This document shows, one piece after another, positions 17,968 through 27,165 of a DNA stretch of 64,000 nucleotides. How positions within the stretch are numbered: position 1 is the stretch's first letter; each line of letters begins with the position of its first letter. The DNA lies in the IMG/VR virus record IMGVR_UViG_3300037245_000888, positions 47,833 to 111,832 of that record; one strand, written 5' to 3'. The notes under the pieces are model-generated. The model had not been told where the DNA came from. It saw only the letters and a list, made by a program, of their open reading frames with translations, and made no database searches. The stretch comes from a virus. The translations under genes were made by a program, and so were the position numbers.

Positions 17968-19839
17968 TTACACCAAAGAAATCTCGTGCTCAATACCATC
18001 ACCACTTTGAAAATATAACTTATTATCCGCTTTAGTGTAAACTCTACCAAAGTTAGGAATTGCTGTAGGTGTTGTAGTCTCCTCTAAAATTATATTATTA
18101 ACAGTAGGTTCATCAGTAAATTCCAAAGCTGTTTCACCAGTATTAACTTGAGCTATTTTAAAAGCTTCACCTACATAATCAGCAGGAGTATCACTTAACC
18201 CTAAAAATGTTGTAATCCCACTTCCACCAACTCCTGAGCCAGCAGTATTATTAGGGACAAAACCTCTGAGATCTTTATAACCCACAACTGTTCCGTTGTA
18301 TTCAAATTGACCACCGTTCAATTTGAATACAAATAATCCTATTAAGAATCCAACACCCTGAAAATCACTAGGTATTGTATATACATTTTTACTATCTTTA
18401 TCATTTAATGCATCTTTCTCTTTACCATAATTACCTCTAGGTAGGTTACACATAATATGAGACATTTCACCTGACTTATTCGCTATTCCCCATACTACTA
18501 ATCCAAACCACTTTCCGTTTAAGGAATCACCTAATGCATCAACTGTTATATCATTTAAATTAGTTGTTGATCTAAAAGGTGTGACAGGATCATTTACAAC
18601 ATGTATATCAGCACCTGTACTCATACTAAGTGCTGGGAAAGTTTGTTTATGCATTTGATATACTTGACCTGATGTTACATCTACATATACATTATTTGGA
18701 GTGCCAAGTATAGTTCCTTCGGTTCCATTAGCCCAACTTGAATCCATCTGTCTTATTCTATCAGTGATATGAGATAAATGTCCTTGGAATGTAGTTGTAT
18801 TCTCTATCGCATCATTCCAATTCTGGTTTCTTAGTGCATCATCTGTTTGAGTGGTAGATGCACTTTGTAAGACTATAGTTGCAACTTTAGCATGTTCGTC
18901 TGTAGGGAACGATGCTGTGCTAACCGTTAATACTTTTGTATCTTTTGGTATATACACATAATTAGTTTGTGGTATAGCGTCAGTACCAGCAGTTAACGTG
19001 ATAGTTACATCTGGAGTTGCTGTAAATATGGTCAATCCATCACTAAACATTAATGTTAAGTCAGGATGTCCATTTGAAGGTGATAATGCTCCTGTAATAA
19101 TAGTTCCATTACTTGTAATTCTAAAGTCAAAAGTTTCTCTAATTGTTCCATTCCAAAAGTTTATTGTAGTATCTTCTGGTATACCATGTCGATCAACAAT
19201 TATTTCGCCTTCTAATGCATCTACTTTTGTAACCAATCCTATTAATATTTCATAGTTTGGAAACTCTGGTCTAGTATTTGTTAATCCACCTAATACATCT
19301 GCTGATAAATATACTGGCCCTTCAGATAATAATGAAGTATCAAAATCTCTTACCTTTCCAAATACATTTACAAATCCTTCTGCACCATTTAAAATTTCTG
19401 ATGTTGCTACGCCATAAGCGGTACTTATTGTTTCATGACTATCTGCCTTAGCTTTTGCTACATTCGGGAATCCAGTTGTGCTTGTTCCTATTGGATATAC
19501 TACCTCTCCAGAGCTTATTCCTATTCCTGAATTATTATGAACTTTGATCAAGTCTTCCTGTCCTATTTGTATGGCAGTAGTTCCTATTCCTGTTCCAATT
19601 TCAGCTGTTGAATCCTCTTCGTTCCAATGAAATCTACCTTTCTGATGTGGTACAGAGGTTCCTAGAGTTGTATCTAAATCTATGAAGTCTGTTTCTATTT
19701 CTTTATTTACGAATGTTTGAATTACATCTAATGTTATATTTTTACTTAAATTACCATTCTCAGTGTCAGTCATAACTACTTTATCCGTGCCTGTAGTTGA
19801 TGTTTTGGTTGGCAAATTATTAATTTTTATATCTGACAT
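17968..19839 (-). CDS. Tail fibre / virion surface protein
   Basis: 623 residues, last gene of the late arm. The N-terminus (MSDIKINNLPTKTSTTGTDKVVMTD) resembles the attachment segment shared by many phage fibre and tailspike proteins. The remainder is beta-rich with Gly, Thr and Asn-rich stretches and no membrane segment. Ribosome binding site AGGAGGTGAAGCA. It lies just downstream of the beta-helix tailspike gene, fitting a receptor-binding module; the receptor is unknown. Confidence 0.7.
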   Translation of the reverse strand: MSDIKINNLPTKTSTTGTDKVVMTDTENGNLSKNITLDVIQTFVNKEIETDFIDLDTTLGTSVPHQKGRFHWNEEDSTAEIGTGIGTTAIQIGQEDLIKVHNNSGIGISSGEVVYPIGTSTTGFPNVAKAKADSHETISTAYGVATSEILNGAEGFVNVFGKVRDFDTSLLSEGPVYLSADVLGGLTNTRPEFPNYEILIGLVTKVDALEGEIIVDRHGIPEDTTINFWNGTIRETFDFRITSNGTIITGALSPSNGHPDLTLMFSDGLTIFTATPDVTITLTAGTDAIPQTNYVYIPKDTKVLTVSTASFPTDEHAKVATIVLQSASTTQTDDALRNQNWNDAIENTTTFQGHLSHITDRIRQMDSSWANGTEGTILGTPNNVYVDVTSGQVYQMHKQTFPALSMSTGADIHVVNDPVTPFRSTTNLNDITVDALGDSLNGKWFGLVVWGIANKSGEMSHIMCNLPRGNYGKEKDALNDKDSKNVYTIPSDFQGVGFLIGLFVFKLNGGQFEYNGTVVGYKDLRGFVPNNTAGSGVGGSGITTFLGLSDTPADYVGEAFKIAQVNTGETALEFTDEPTVNNIILEETTTPTAIPNFGRVYTKADNKLYFQSGDGIEHEISLV

Positions 19840-19850
19840 TGCTTCACCTC

Positions 19851-22127
19851 CTAGTGATTAGCTGCTAGATTATCTCCGTCTTCAGTTAATGTTGCATCTC
19901 CACCCTCAGTCAATAAATGAGTAAGGGTATTAAAAAAATCCTCAGCTTTTACTAAACAATCTCCTGTCAATGAGGTTGAGAAGAATCCTATTTGTTTTGT
20001 TATTTTATTTATGAACATTTGGTCATTTGTAGTTTCTGTTACTGTTGCTATTTCAATTACTTTAGCTACTCCAGCAGCGTCATATAAAATGAACGTTGTA
20101 TCTGCTATAAATACTTCTGCGTAGAATTGATCAATTTTGAAATAGTTTGGTGATGCGAAATCACCTATGATTGGTGTTCCTGATATATCTGTTATTACGT
20201 AATTGTAAGTTGCTCTTTTAGTGTACGTTGGTACAGCCTTTCCACTTGGCGATTCATAGTTATATGCTACAACAAATGGATCTGTAGACACTTCTATTCC
20301 ATCGTTTATCATATTTATTTGTGTATATCGTGTGTCTATTAACGTGTCTACTGTTGTAATACATCCTTCTAAATAAGCAATAGACCCAGCGTCTTTTTCC
20401 CAATCTTCTTGTCCGCCTAACAATGGTTTGTAAGATAAACAAAATACATTCCAAGCCACTGTACCAGCAGTTACATCAGTAACTCCGGGGCCAAAATTAT
20501 TAAATAAATTATCTGCAAATCGAACCACTTGGACACCACCATGGCAAGTTGAACCTTGGTCACTGGCACTATCTCCATTGTTTCTTGCTACACAGTTGAA
20601 CTCAATTATGTTTTGATTGTCATGACTAAAACCATCACCTTGACCACTTGAAGCTATGCAATTTTGGAAAAATGAATCGAATCCAACAACATTGGTGCTA
20701 TAGCAACCAGCAGCACCAGCGTATTTAGCTGTACAATTCTTCATATAAGTGTTTGTAATGCTATTTAAACCACCTAAGTATCCACCTTCTATGTTTACAT
20801 TTTCAATATAGTTTCCAGCACCAGTTGTAAGTCTCAAAACATGTGTTCTTTTATAAGTTACTATATCACTATCTGGCACCCTTGAGTCAGGTGTATGAAC
20901 ATACATTTTACTTACACCATCCCAGAACCAACTACCTTGAGTACTATCCACCAAAGCAATTGAACCCACTTCTAAAAGTGTTGTATAATCTTGGTCTTGG
21001 TAAACTAATATACTCATATCGGTTACATTACTACATCTATCCATAGTAGATTCATAAACATTAGTAAATCCACCTGTCTTAGACCATGTTGCTGGTATTG
21101 CATTTGTTATTTTTACATTATCTCCGGTACCTATCATAGAAGTTCCAACACGCATGGTTGCACCCTGAAAAGCATCATCGTTGTTATAAGTACCGTTAGC
21201 AATATGCATCTCTACTAAGTCTACTTTTGTTCTTGCTTCTTTGATAGTTTTAAAAGCTGTTAAAGCTGTTAGTCCATCATTTGTATCCAGCCCTGTGACG
21301 ATATCAACATAATATTTTTTACCTACAAACTTATAATCAGATACATCGAAATCACTCGCATAACTACCGTCCGGCATTAAATAAATATCAATTGGTGGAA
21401 CCCAATTGTCGGTTAAATCAGTTGGCGGGACTACAATAATTCCTCCAGTTATGTCGCTATAATCTTTTTCTTGTAGGGTATCATCTAATATTCTAAAGTC
21501 TGCTTCAACATAATATGCGACAGAATTTACACCTTCGTTTGGTATAATTGCATCCTTTTCTATAGGATCAGTTGCTAGAGCATCCCAAAAATTATTAACG
21601 CCATTAGCAACGCTATAACCTTGTTGATTTGCAAGAGATTCTATATTATTTACTTCTACCCATGTAGGAGTTGCACTCAACTTAGATATTCTTCCATTTA
21701 CATGGTCAGCAATTGTATCTCCAGCACCCTCTTCAAATTTGAAGTAGTCACCTATTGATGTGATTTTTATATCTGCTACTTTTTTAGTATTTGGAAATGT
21801 AAAGAAACCACTTCCGTCAGTTGTTCCAGCAACATCTAATAATGTATCAGCATCCAAATATGTTAATGGCTCATTTAATAAACCAATATCCGCGGTTAAT
21901 ATGCCATCACCAAGTATATATTTTGCTTTTATTGATACTCTAGTTTCATCTCCAACTTGATCTTCCATGAAGCCATCAACTACCGTGTCGGCATATGAGA
22001 TGAGTCCACAGTCACGTACTAGTAAATCAAAAGCACTAAGACCTTTCTTAACATAATCAATACCAAATCTCATTGCTGCTCTGACTATTCCTATAAAGGT
22101 ATTCTTACCATTCTTTGAATAAATCAT
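19851..22127 (-). CDS. Right-handed beta-helix tailspike-like protein
   Basis: 758 residues. Residues about 265-300 carry KYYVDIVTGLDTNDGLT followed by AFKTIKEA, the usual entry to the pectin-lyase-like parallel beta-helix fold. Repeated short coils with stacked Asn/Gly/Cys follow (NYIENVNIEGG, NTYMKNCTAKYAG, FQNCIASSGQG, EFNCVARNNGD). These proteins bind or cleave host surface polysaccharide. Catalytic residues cannot be assigned by eye. ATG preceded by AAGGAGGATTACT. Confidence 0.75.
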   Translation of the reverse strand: MIYSKNGKNTFIGIVRAAMRFGIDYVKKGLSAFDLLVRDCGLISYADTVVDGFMEDQVGDETRVSIKAKYILGDGILTADIGLLNEPLTYLDADTLLDVAGTTDGSGFFTFPNTKKVADIKITSIGDYFKFEEGAGDTIADHVNGRISKLSATPTWVEVNNIESLANQQGYSVANGVNNFWDALATDPIEKDAIIPNEGVNSVAYYVEADFRILDDTLQEKDYSDITGGIIVVPPTDLTDNWVPPIDIYLMPDGSYASDFDVSDYKFVGKKYYVDIVTGLDTNDGLTALTAFKTIKEARTKVDLVEMHIANGTYNNDDAFQGATMRVGTSMIGTGDNVKITNAIPATWSKTGGFTNVYESTMDRCSNVTDMSILVYQDQDYTTLLEVGSIALVDSTQGSWFWDGVSKMYVHTPDSRVPDSDIVTYKRTHVLRLTTGAGNYIENVNIEGGYLGGLNSITNTYMKNCTAKYAGAAGCYSTNVVGFDSFFQNCIASSGQGDGFSHDNQNIIEFNCVARNNGDSASDQGSTCHGGVQVVRFADNLFNNFGPGVTDVTAGTVAWNVFCLSYKPLLGGQEDWEKDAGSIAYLEGCITTVDTLIDTRYTQINMINDGIEVSTDPFVVAYNYESPSGKAVPTYTKRATYNYVITDISGTPIIGDFASPNYFKIDQFYAEVFIADTTFILYDAAGVAKVIEIATVTETTNDQMFINKITKQIGFFSTSLTGDCLVKAEDFFNTLTHLLTEGGDATLTEDGDNLAANH

Positions 22128-22138
22128 AGTAATCCTCC

Positions 22139-22495
22139 TTAATATTTTGAGCCATTAATATATAGTTTAGCTCCTAAATCGTTACTTAGCTTAATTCCTC
22201 TAACCTGAACACCCGCAATAATTAATGTTTCTCCAGCTTTGCAACAGATTACAGGTTCATCTGTATAGTCCTCTGTTGTTGGGTTATCAACGGAACTTCT
22301 AACAATAACAAAATAAATGTCTGTTGCGTCTGCCTCAATAGTTGTGCTATTAGCATTTAGATTCTTATCATCCTTTGTCAAGAACATGATCAATTCTTGG
22401 TCTACTAACGTTTCATAAAATCTGTCCAATACTGGTGCTCCATCGTATTTTAGTGTTGAAAAAAGTGCTCTCGCGTACAATTCTCCATAACTCAT
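22139..22495 (-). CDS. Hypothetical structural protein (118 aa)
   Basis: Beta-rich, no membrane segment (FYETLVDQELIMFLTKD, TDIYFVIVRSS, AGETLIIAGVQVRGI). ATG preceded by GGAGATGGAGG. It opens the transcript that includes the tailspike and fibre, and probably supplies a small virion or assembly protein. No family recognised. Confidence 0.6.
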   Translation of the reverse strand: MSYGELYARALFSTLKYDGAPVLDRFYETLVDQELIMFLTKDDKNLNANSTTIEADATDIYFVIVRSSVDNPTTEDYTDEPVICCKAGETLIIAGVQVRGIKLSNDLGAKLYINGSKY

Positions 22496-22775
22496 GTAAA
22501 TACCTCCATCTCCGCCTACACGGTATTTTATTTATATAAATAACACAATTGTTATTATATCTAATTTAATAATTTAATATTTAACTATATCCACAAACTT
22601 AAAAATACACCCACAGTTGTTAACCACGAATGCATTTCCTCAAGTTTGTTATTGCTTATTTAATTTTAATATTTATTAGTTTTAATCGCTTCTAATCGCT
22701 TCTAATACCATACTAATGTATTCTAATACTATCGACCATAATCGACCGCAATCGATTGGACGATACTTGATACTA
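22496..22775. other. 280-nt non-coding gap with short direct repeats
   Basis: Separates the holin-like gene from the tailspike operon. At 22680-22760 it has imperfect direct repeats: TAATCGCTTC twice (10-bp step), then ATCGACC/ATCGATT three times. The rest is plain AT-rich sequence with a single near-match to a DnaA box. I see no clear sigma-A promoter or terminator; it may hold a late promoter or a regulatory site. Confidence 0.4.
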
Positions 22776-23186
22776 CTAAGCAAATAAGTATATTACTTGA
22801 ATAGCACCACGCATAATTTTCTGATCACTTTCAGACAATTCAATATCCATTTCTGTTAAAATCTCAATTGCTCTTGTCATTACATCTTCCTCAGAAACCA
22901 TTTTACTTCCTTCAAGTATGATACATGACTGAATATATTCAAGGCTATCGTGAACTACTCCATTAATCAAACTAATAGTCTTATAATCTAAATCAGTATT
23001 ATTCTTTAATAGACTAGCTGTGAAATTTAATATAACTTGTAAGTCATCAATTTTATCAGCTGTATTTTTTGGATTGTCAATAATACCTTTATTTTTTAAT
23101 ACTAAAATTGTAACTGATATGATAAACAATACGGCCACTGTGATTAAGCCTACGGTGCTTGTATCTAATCCTAAGTTTTCTAACAT
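22776..23186 (-). CDS. Holin-like membrane protein (LLH superfamily-like)
   Basis: 136 residues: one N-terminal membrane helix (about residues 12-31, VGLITVAVLFIISVTILVLK), then a soluble helical part ending AIEILTEMDIELSESDQKIMRGAIQ, which resembles the C-terminal part of holin LLH proteins. Downstream of the endolysin on the same strand, as expected for a lysis cassette. Ribosome binding site AAAGGAGATTAT. Function inferred from topology and place. Confidence 0.6.
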   Translation of the reverse strand: MLENLGLDTSTVGLITVAVLFIISVTILVLKNKGIIDNPKNTADKIDDLQVILNFTASLLKNNTDLDYKTISLINGVVHDSLEYIQSCIILEGSKMVSEEDVMTRAIEILTEMDIELSESDQKIMRGAIQVIYLFA

Positions 23187-23252
23187 AATAATCTCCTTTT
23201 ATTGTATAGTTCATTATTTGGCGTTATCGGTTCGTTGTTAATTCCTTATTTG

Positions 23253-23603
23253 TTATCCATTTTTAGTATTCATATCATCAGCTACTTCTTCTAATATGCT
23301 ATTATTTGAATCAGATAAATCTATTTCAATTCCCATTGATTTAGTTATATTTTTTAATCCCTTGTCTACAATAGTATTGACAAGTTTTGTTTTTTCAATT
23401 GTTGCTTTACCTGAATATAAGAATAATTCAAACATCCATCCCTTTGCAACCCAACTAAATATAAACTCAAGTTGTTGTATTTCATATCCTTTTATGAATA
23501 AGTATCCCATTGCAAGAATACACGATACAAAGATAATATTAACTATCCAAAGGAGTTTTTTACTAGTGGCATATTTCAATATTTTTTTAAATAATTTCTT
23601 CAT
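23253..23603 (-). CDS. Membrane protein in the lysis cassette
   Basis: 116 residues with a basic N-terminus, a strong membrane helix (LLWIVNIIFVSCILAMGYLFI) and a second weaker hydrophobic stretch (FIFSWVAKGWMFELFLY), then an acidic tail. Lies 11 nt after the amidase gene with AAAGGAGAATAAA. Topology and place suggest a holin, antiholin or spanin-like accessory, but no family was recognised. Confidence 0.55.
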   Translation of the reverse strand: MKKLFKKILKYATSKKLLWIVNIIFVSCILAMGYLFIKGYEIQQLEFIFSWVAKGWMFELFLYSGKATIEKTKLVNTIVDKGLKNITKSMGIEIDLSDSNNSILEEVADDMNTKNG

Positions 23604-23614
23604 TTTATTCTCCT

Positions 23615-25549
23615 TTAAAACTTAACCAATTGATAAAGTCTTCTCGTTGTTGTATAATACCAAACACCATCAACCTTCAATAATGTTGAATTTCCTGCAT
23701 CCCAGCTATTAATAAACCCGAGAACCATAGCCTTACCCATTCTGGTAGCTGTTTTATTACTCATATATGGGTGTACAGCAAAATACAATTCACCGTTAAG
23801 TTTAAAGTTATAAGGTCTTTTAGTTGCTCTAATTACATCTGCATATTTACCAGTGAATCCTGATGTAGCATATGCACTTGTTGATGGATATAATTCAAGT
23901 CCAGCATCAGCGAAAACTACACCATTGCCTAATTCCTTTGCGTTTAATACAGTTTTAACATCAAAGTGTTTACCACCTTTTGAAAATAGCGTAAAAGTAG
24001 GTTTATAATGCACCTGTCCGTCAAGTAATAATTTACCTTTTGTCATTGTAATTCCATACTTATACATTTTTCTTGCTGTAGGAGAATACCATTGATAACT
24101 TGAAGTAATTAAATTTGATTCAATATACCTATTACCAGCCTTATCTCCAATTGTAATATCTAATCTACTTGGATTAACCTTAACAACTATTGATGTATAT
24201 TTACTATTTTTAGGAATCTTCCAAGACTCTGTTCCATATTTACCATTGTGATATTTATGAAAATCTAATATAAGCTTTTTATTAATTTTAAATATATCAT
24301 CTTCATTTAGAGTATTTCCATGTGAAGATAGTCCAATTTCAGCTTTCAAATCTTTAATTCCTAATATAGTACCATTGCCTTTTTTCTTATCACATGAGAA
24401 TGCTCTATAATATCCAAGTGATTGTAATGCTCTCTGTAAGTATAATATTTGACTAGATTTGAATGAACTGGTTTTATTATAGTTGATTACACCCTTATAA
24501 ACTAATTGTGGAATAGCTTTGTTATATAGTAGTACCTCAGACTTCACCACAGCCTCACCACTGTCATCAAATGGTTCACTGGTAATAACTGTTGGCTCAT
24601 CAATAACTACTGTCTGAGAGGCTATTAGAGCTGTATTAATAGCTGTAGCAATATTCTCTGTAATTTTATTATTATACCAAATATTTAATGGTTTACAGAA
24701 ATTATATAATGCTGTTGAAAGACCATTACCATAAGATTTATCTAATCCATTTACATCAAATCCTAATTGAGTTAATGCTTTCTGAACTTCTAATACATCA
24801 TCAGAAACTTCACCTTTTAATATATCTCTTCCAACATACATATATAAAACTTTAATAGTATAAGGCTCATATGGGTCAATAAAATCTTTAATATCATCAA
24901 TTGTTTTCTTTTCTAAGTCAGTAAATTTCTCACCTGACATTTTAATTTTAATGTTGATTCTTTCTCCTGTCATATTTTCTCCTTTTTTAGATCCTTTTTT
25001 AATCTCATATAAACTTTTAACATCTTGTAAAAATACATTCCACCTACTATAATCCACTTTATTATATTCTGGACAATAATATTTAGGACAATCTTTACCT
25101 GATATAATCCCATGATTTGTTACTTTATCTAATCCTAAATTATATTCAATTAATAAGTCAACTGTTCTTTCTACCATTATAAAATACACGATATCAGAAT
25201 AGTTTCCTTTCATGTTTATTGTTGGAACTTCAATTGAATATACAACAGAATTAGGGTAAGTGTCACCCATCATATTATATTTTTCTTTTGTGTATGTTTT
25301 GGAGCCTACACTATATGCCATTTCATTGTCTGGTATAACTTTCCAAACATCACCATTAGTATCAATTATTTCATGAGCTGATCCATAGCTTTTCTTACCA
25401 TATTTTCTTGATTCAAAGAAGTCTCTTACAGCGGATGCTCTTGCATTAATAACAGCCTCCCAATGAACACATATAAATTTAACCTCAGCTTTCTTCTGTG
25501 GCCTACTCCATTTATTAGGAGTTAAATATTTTTCTATTACTTTGTACAT
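23615..25549 (-). CDS. Endolysin, N-acetylmuramoyl-L-alanine amidase with wall-binding domains
   Basis: 644 residues, about twice a typical endolysin. Residues 1-170 are an Amidase_2 (zinc amidase) domain: FICVHWEA supplies the first His, AHEIIDTNGDVWKVIPDN, then VTNHGIISGKDCPKYYC with the second His and the Cys. Two peptidoglycan-binding-like segments follow (EVQKALTQLGFDVNG at about 255, and LYLQRALQSLGYYRAF at about 385). The last 190 residues form an unrecognised domain. No signal peptide, so release depends on a holin. Driven by the promoter at 25585-25613. Ribosome binding site AAAGGAGGTAAT. Confidence 0.88.
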   Translation of the reverse strand: MYKVIEKYLTPNKWSRPQKKAEVKFICVHWEAVINARASAVRDFFESRKYGKKSYGSAHEIIDTNGDVWKVIPDNEMAYSVGSKTYTKEKYNMMGDTYPNSVVYSIEVPTINMKGNYSDIVYFIMVERTVDLLIEYNLGLDKVTNHGIISGKDCPKYYCPEYNKVDYSRWNVFLQDVKSLYEIKKGSKKGENMTGERINIKIKMSGEKFTDLEKKTIDDIKDFIDPYEPYTIKVLYMYVGRDILKGEVSDDVLEVQKALTQLGFDVNGLDKSYGNGLSTALYNFCKPLNIWYNNKITENIATAINTALIASQTVVIDEPTVITSEPFDDSGEAVVKSEVLLYNKAIPQLVYKGVINYNKTSSFKSSQILYLQRALQSLGYYRAFSCDKKKGNGTILGIKDLKAEIGLSSHGNTLNEDDIFKINKKLILDFHKYHNGKYGTESWKIPKNSKYTSIVVKVNPSRLDITIGDKAGNRYIESNLITSSYQWYSPTARKMYKYGITMTKGKLLLDGQVHYKPTFTLFSKGGKHFDVKTVLNAKELGNGVVFADAGLELYPSTSAYATSGFTGKYADVIRATKRPYNFKLNGELYFAVHPYMSNKTATRMGKAMVLGFINSWDAGNSTLLKVDGVWYYTTTRRLYQLVKF

Positions 25550-25584
25550 ATTACCTCCTTTTACAATCCAATCTATTCAAAGCC

Positions 25585-25613
25585 ATTGTAACATATTCAA
25601 TTAACAATGTAAA
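25585..25613 (-). promoter_or_regulatory. Sigma-A type promoter for the lysis genes
   Basis: Read on the - strand: TTTACA (25613-25608), a 17-nt spacer, TACAAT (25590-25585), 36 nt before the amidase ATG. It separates lysis gene expression from the upstream agr cassette and tail operon, so lysis can be controlled on its own. Confidence 0.7.
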
Positions 25614-25657
25614 GAACATGTTGGCTATATTTTTCAATTTAATAAGAAAAGGGAATT

Positions 25658-26041
25658 TCACCCTAATCTATTTTTCTTTTTTCTTAATACTACTCCAGCA
25701 ATATATCCTAATGGAATAGCTAACCACCATATAATGAATGAGCTTATTAAGGCTAATCCGATTATTAGGATTGTTGATACAATAAAACATTGCCACATTT
25801 CTGGCATGTGTACACCCTTTCTACCTACTCTGGCCAATATAAAAAATAACATTGCTAAAATAGATTCAGGGACTACACCGAGCATAAATGCTATACTCAT
25901 AATGAATGTTGTCTCGTAAACTTGGAACATTGACATATCAATAAACATTGCCAGATATTTAGTATCCTCTGGCATATTATGTTTATCACATATTTTCTTT
26001 GCTAATTTGTAGTAAATTGTGTTCTTTCTGCTTTTACTCAT
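25658..26041 (-). CDS. agrB: Short AgrB-like peptide-processing membrane protease
   Basis: AgrB is a membrane cysteine protease that cuts the C-terminal tail off AgrD and closes the thiolactone ring. This 127-residue protein has the basic N-terminus, membrane helices (about 43-69, 86-104, 105-120) and the core ARVGRKGVHMPEMWQC. Its His78 and Cys85 are seven apart, exactly like the catalytic His77/Cys84 of Staphylococcus aureus AgrB. It is shorter than normal AgrB (about 190), lacking the last membrane pair, and the glycine pair before His is Lys-Gly. ATG 26041 lies within the end of the AgrD gene (8-nt overlap). Uses a TGA stop, rare in this window. Identification is by motif and context. Confidence 0.82.
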   Translation of the reverse strand: MSKSRKNTIYYKLAKKICDKHNMPEDTKYLAMFIDMSMFQVYETTFIMSIAFMLGVVPESILAMLFFILARVGRKGVHMPEMWQCFIVSTILIIGLALISSFIIWWLAIPLGYIAGVVLRKKKNRLG

Positions 26042-26135
26042 AATCTGATAAATCTGTTTCTCCGACTATCCAAAAACATCCAGTTTTACTTGTTAGTCCT
26101 AATAGTCTCTTAATAAGTTCCATTAATTTTTTCAT
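26034..26135 (-). CDS. agrD: AgrD-like cyclic thiolactone pro-peptide (33 aa)
   Basis: Precursor of a secreted cyclic signal. ATG 26135 follows GGAGGAAAGT. Amphipathic N-terminal helix (MKKLMELIKRLLGL), then TGCFWIV as the probable ring: Cys20 plus four residues ending in Val24, the five-membered macrocycle typical of AgrD. The acidic tail GETDLSDYE has Glu at +6 and Asp at +8 from the Cys, the spacing of S. aureus (CDFIMDEVE) and clostridial (CLWFTYEPD) AgrD. The usual Pro at +10 is Ser. It overlaps both neighbours and sits directly before agrB. Too short for standard gene callers. Confidence 0.85.
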   Translation of the reverse strand: MKKLMELIKRLLGLTSKTGCFWIVGETDLSDYE

Positions 26136-26592
26136 ACTTTCCTCCAAGTCTCATATAGGTTATATAACAAATCATATATTGAAATAGTCTAACAGGAGTA
26201 TAAAATATTATAGTGGAATATATACTTTCTTTTACTGGCGATATATCACTGCCAAGAATATATAGAATCGGCACATATATTATAAACTCCATGACTCCAA
26301 CAATCACTATGGCTATAGCTGTATTTAAAAATACTTTTAGTGCTTTTTCTTTGTTTACTTTGCTTAGGAAAGATATTGTTAATCCGGCCAATGCTAGATA
26401 GACTAATCTATTTAATATGCTATCACTACCAAATGGTAATAATATTAGCCCTAACACAGAACATATTAATATTGATATGATTGTGTATTTAGTCTTAATA
26501 TTTATCTTTGAAAACATTAATGTCATCAATACTACAAATGTTGCTTCAAAGATTTGTATACCGATAAAGTCTGTTAACCAGATGTAATTCAT
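26110..26592 (-). CDS. AgrC-sensor-like polytopic membrane protein without kinase domain
   Basis: 160 residues with five or six membrane helices (about 8-27, 35-53, 62-80, 87-110, 122-146) and almost nothing else. This resembles the N-terminal peptide-sensing half of AgrC, but there is no HisKA or ATPase domain. ATG 26592 overlaps the preceding TGA stop (ATGA), and the 3' end overlaps agrD by 26 nt; the agrD ribosome binding site is made by the codons for LGGKY. It could be a receptor, a decoy that binds the peptide, an immunity factor, or a holin-like protein. Relation to AgrC is by topology and context, not proven motif. Confidence 0.6.
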   Translation of the reverse strand: MNYIWLTDFIGIQIFEATFVVLMTLMFSKINIKTKYTIISILICSVLGLILLPFGSDSILNRLVYLALAGLTISFLSKVNKEKALKVFLNTAIAIVIVGVMEFIIYVPILYILGSDISPVKESIYSTIIFYTPVRLFQYMICYITYMRLGGKYEKINGTY

Positions 26593-27146
26593 AAAATCAG
26601 CTCCTTTAACATAATTAATATATCAAAGAAAGTTTTGCCACCTGATGTAAAAAACGAGAATATACTAACCAACAGTATAATTGACATTGTTACTATAAAT
26701 CTACTTATCCATTTGTTTAATTTACTTTTGTTGTAGAACAACCTAAATTGATCTCTCAGGTTATTATTCTTAATCTCAGCTTTCATACCTTGTATTTCAT
26801 TTAATATCAAACCTACTGATCTTTTCAAATCATCTTGTTCTCTACTTGATATAAATTGATTAGCTAAGACTTGAGCATTGTTTTCTAAATATTCTTCTAG
26901 CTTACTACTTATTTCATCGATAGAATTTGAAAGCTTACCAATAACATCTCTATCTTCTTGACGATTATTTTTCATCTCTTTGAGTTCAAATCGAATTTCA
27001 GTTATTTCAAGTTGCATTTTATGAAAAGTATCAACAGTTATCATACTTCCTTTTACATGGTCTACTTCCTGTCTTAATAATTTTATTTCATTTTCAAGAT
27101 TATTGATTTTGCTCTTGTTAGCCTCACCAATACATTTTTCAGTCAT
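26589..27146 (-). CDS. Coiled-coil protein with C-terminal membrane anchor (XhlA-like)
   Basis: 185 residues: a long heptad coiled coil (about 12-130), then a C-terminal membrane helix (about 148-166, FIVTMSIILLVSIFSFF) and a short tail. The layout recalls XhlA hemolysin-type proteins that accompany phage holins, though it is longer than usual. Translationally coupled to the following membrane gene by ATGA. Function in lysis is inferred from its position between the baseplate and lysis modules. Confidence 0.6.
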   Translation of the reverse strand: MTEKCIGEANKSKINNLENEIKLLRQEVDHVKGSMITVDTFHKMQLEITEIRFELKEMKNNRQEDRDVIGKLSNSIDEISSKLEEYLENNAQVLANQFISSREQDDLKRSVGLILNEIQGMKAEIKNNNLRDQFRLFYNKSKLNKWISRFIVTMSIILLVSIFSFFTSGGKTFFDILIMLKELIL

Positions 27147-27165
27147 TTGTCATCACACCACCTCA

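Noticed and set aside
22590-22620. DnaA box near TATATCCACA
   Set aside because: Only one near-match and no cluster; chance occurrence in AT-rich DNA.
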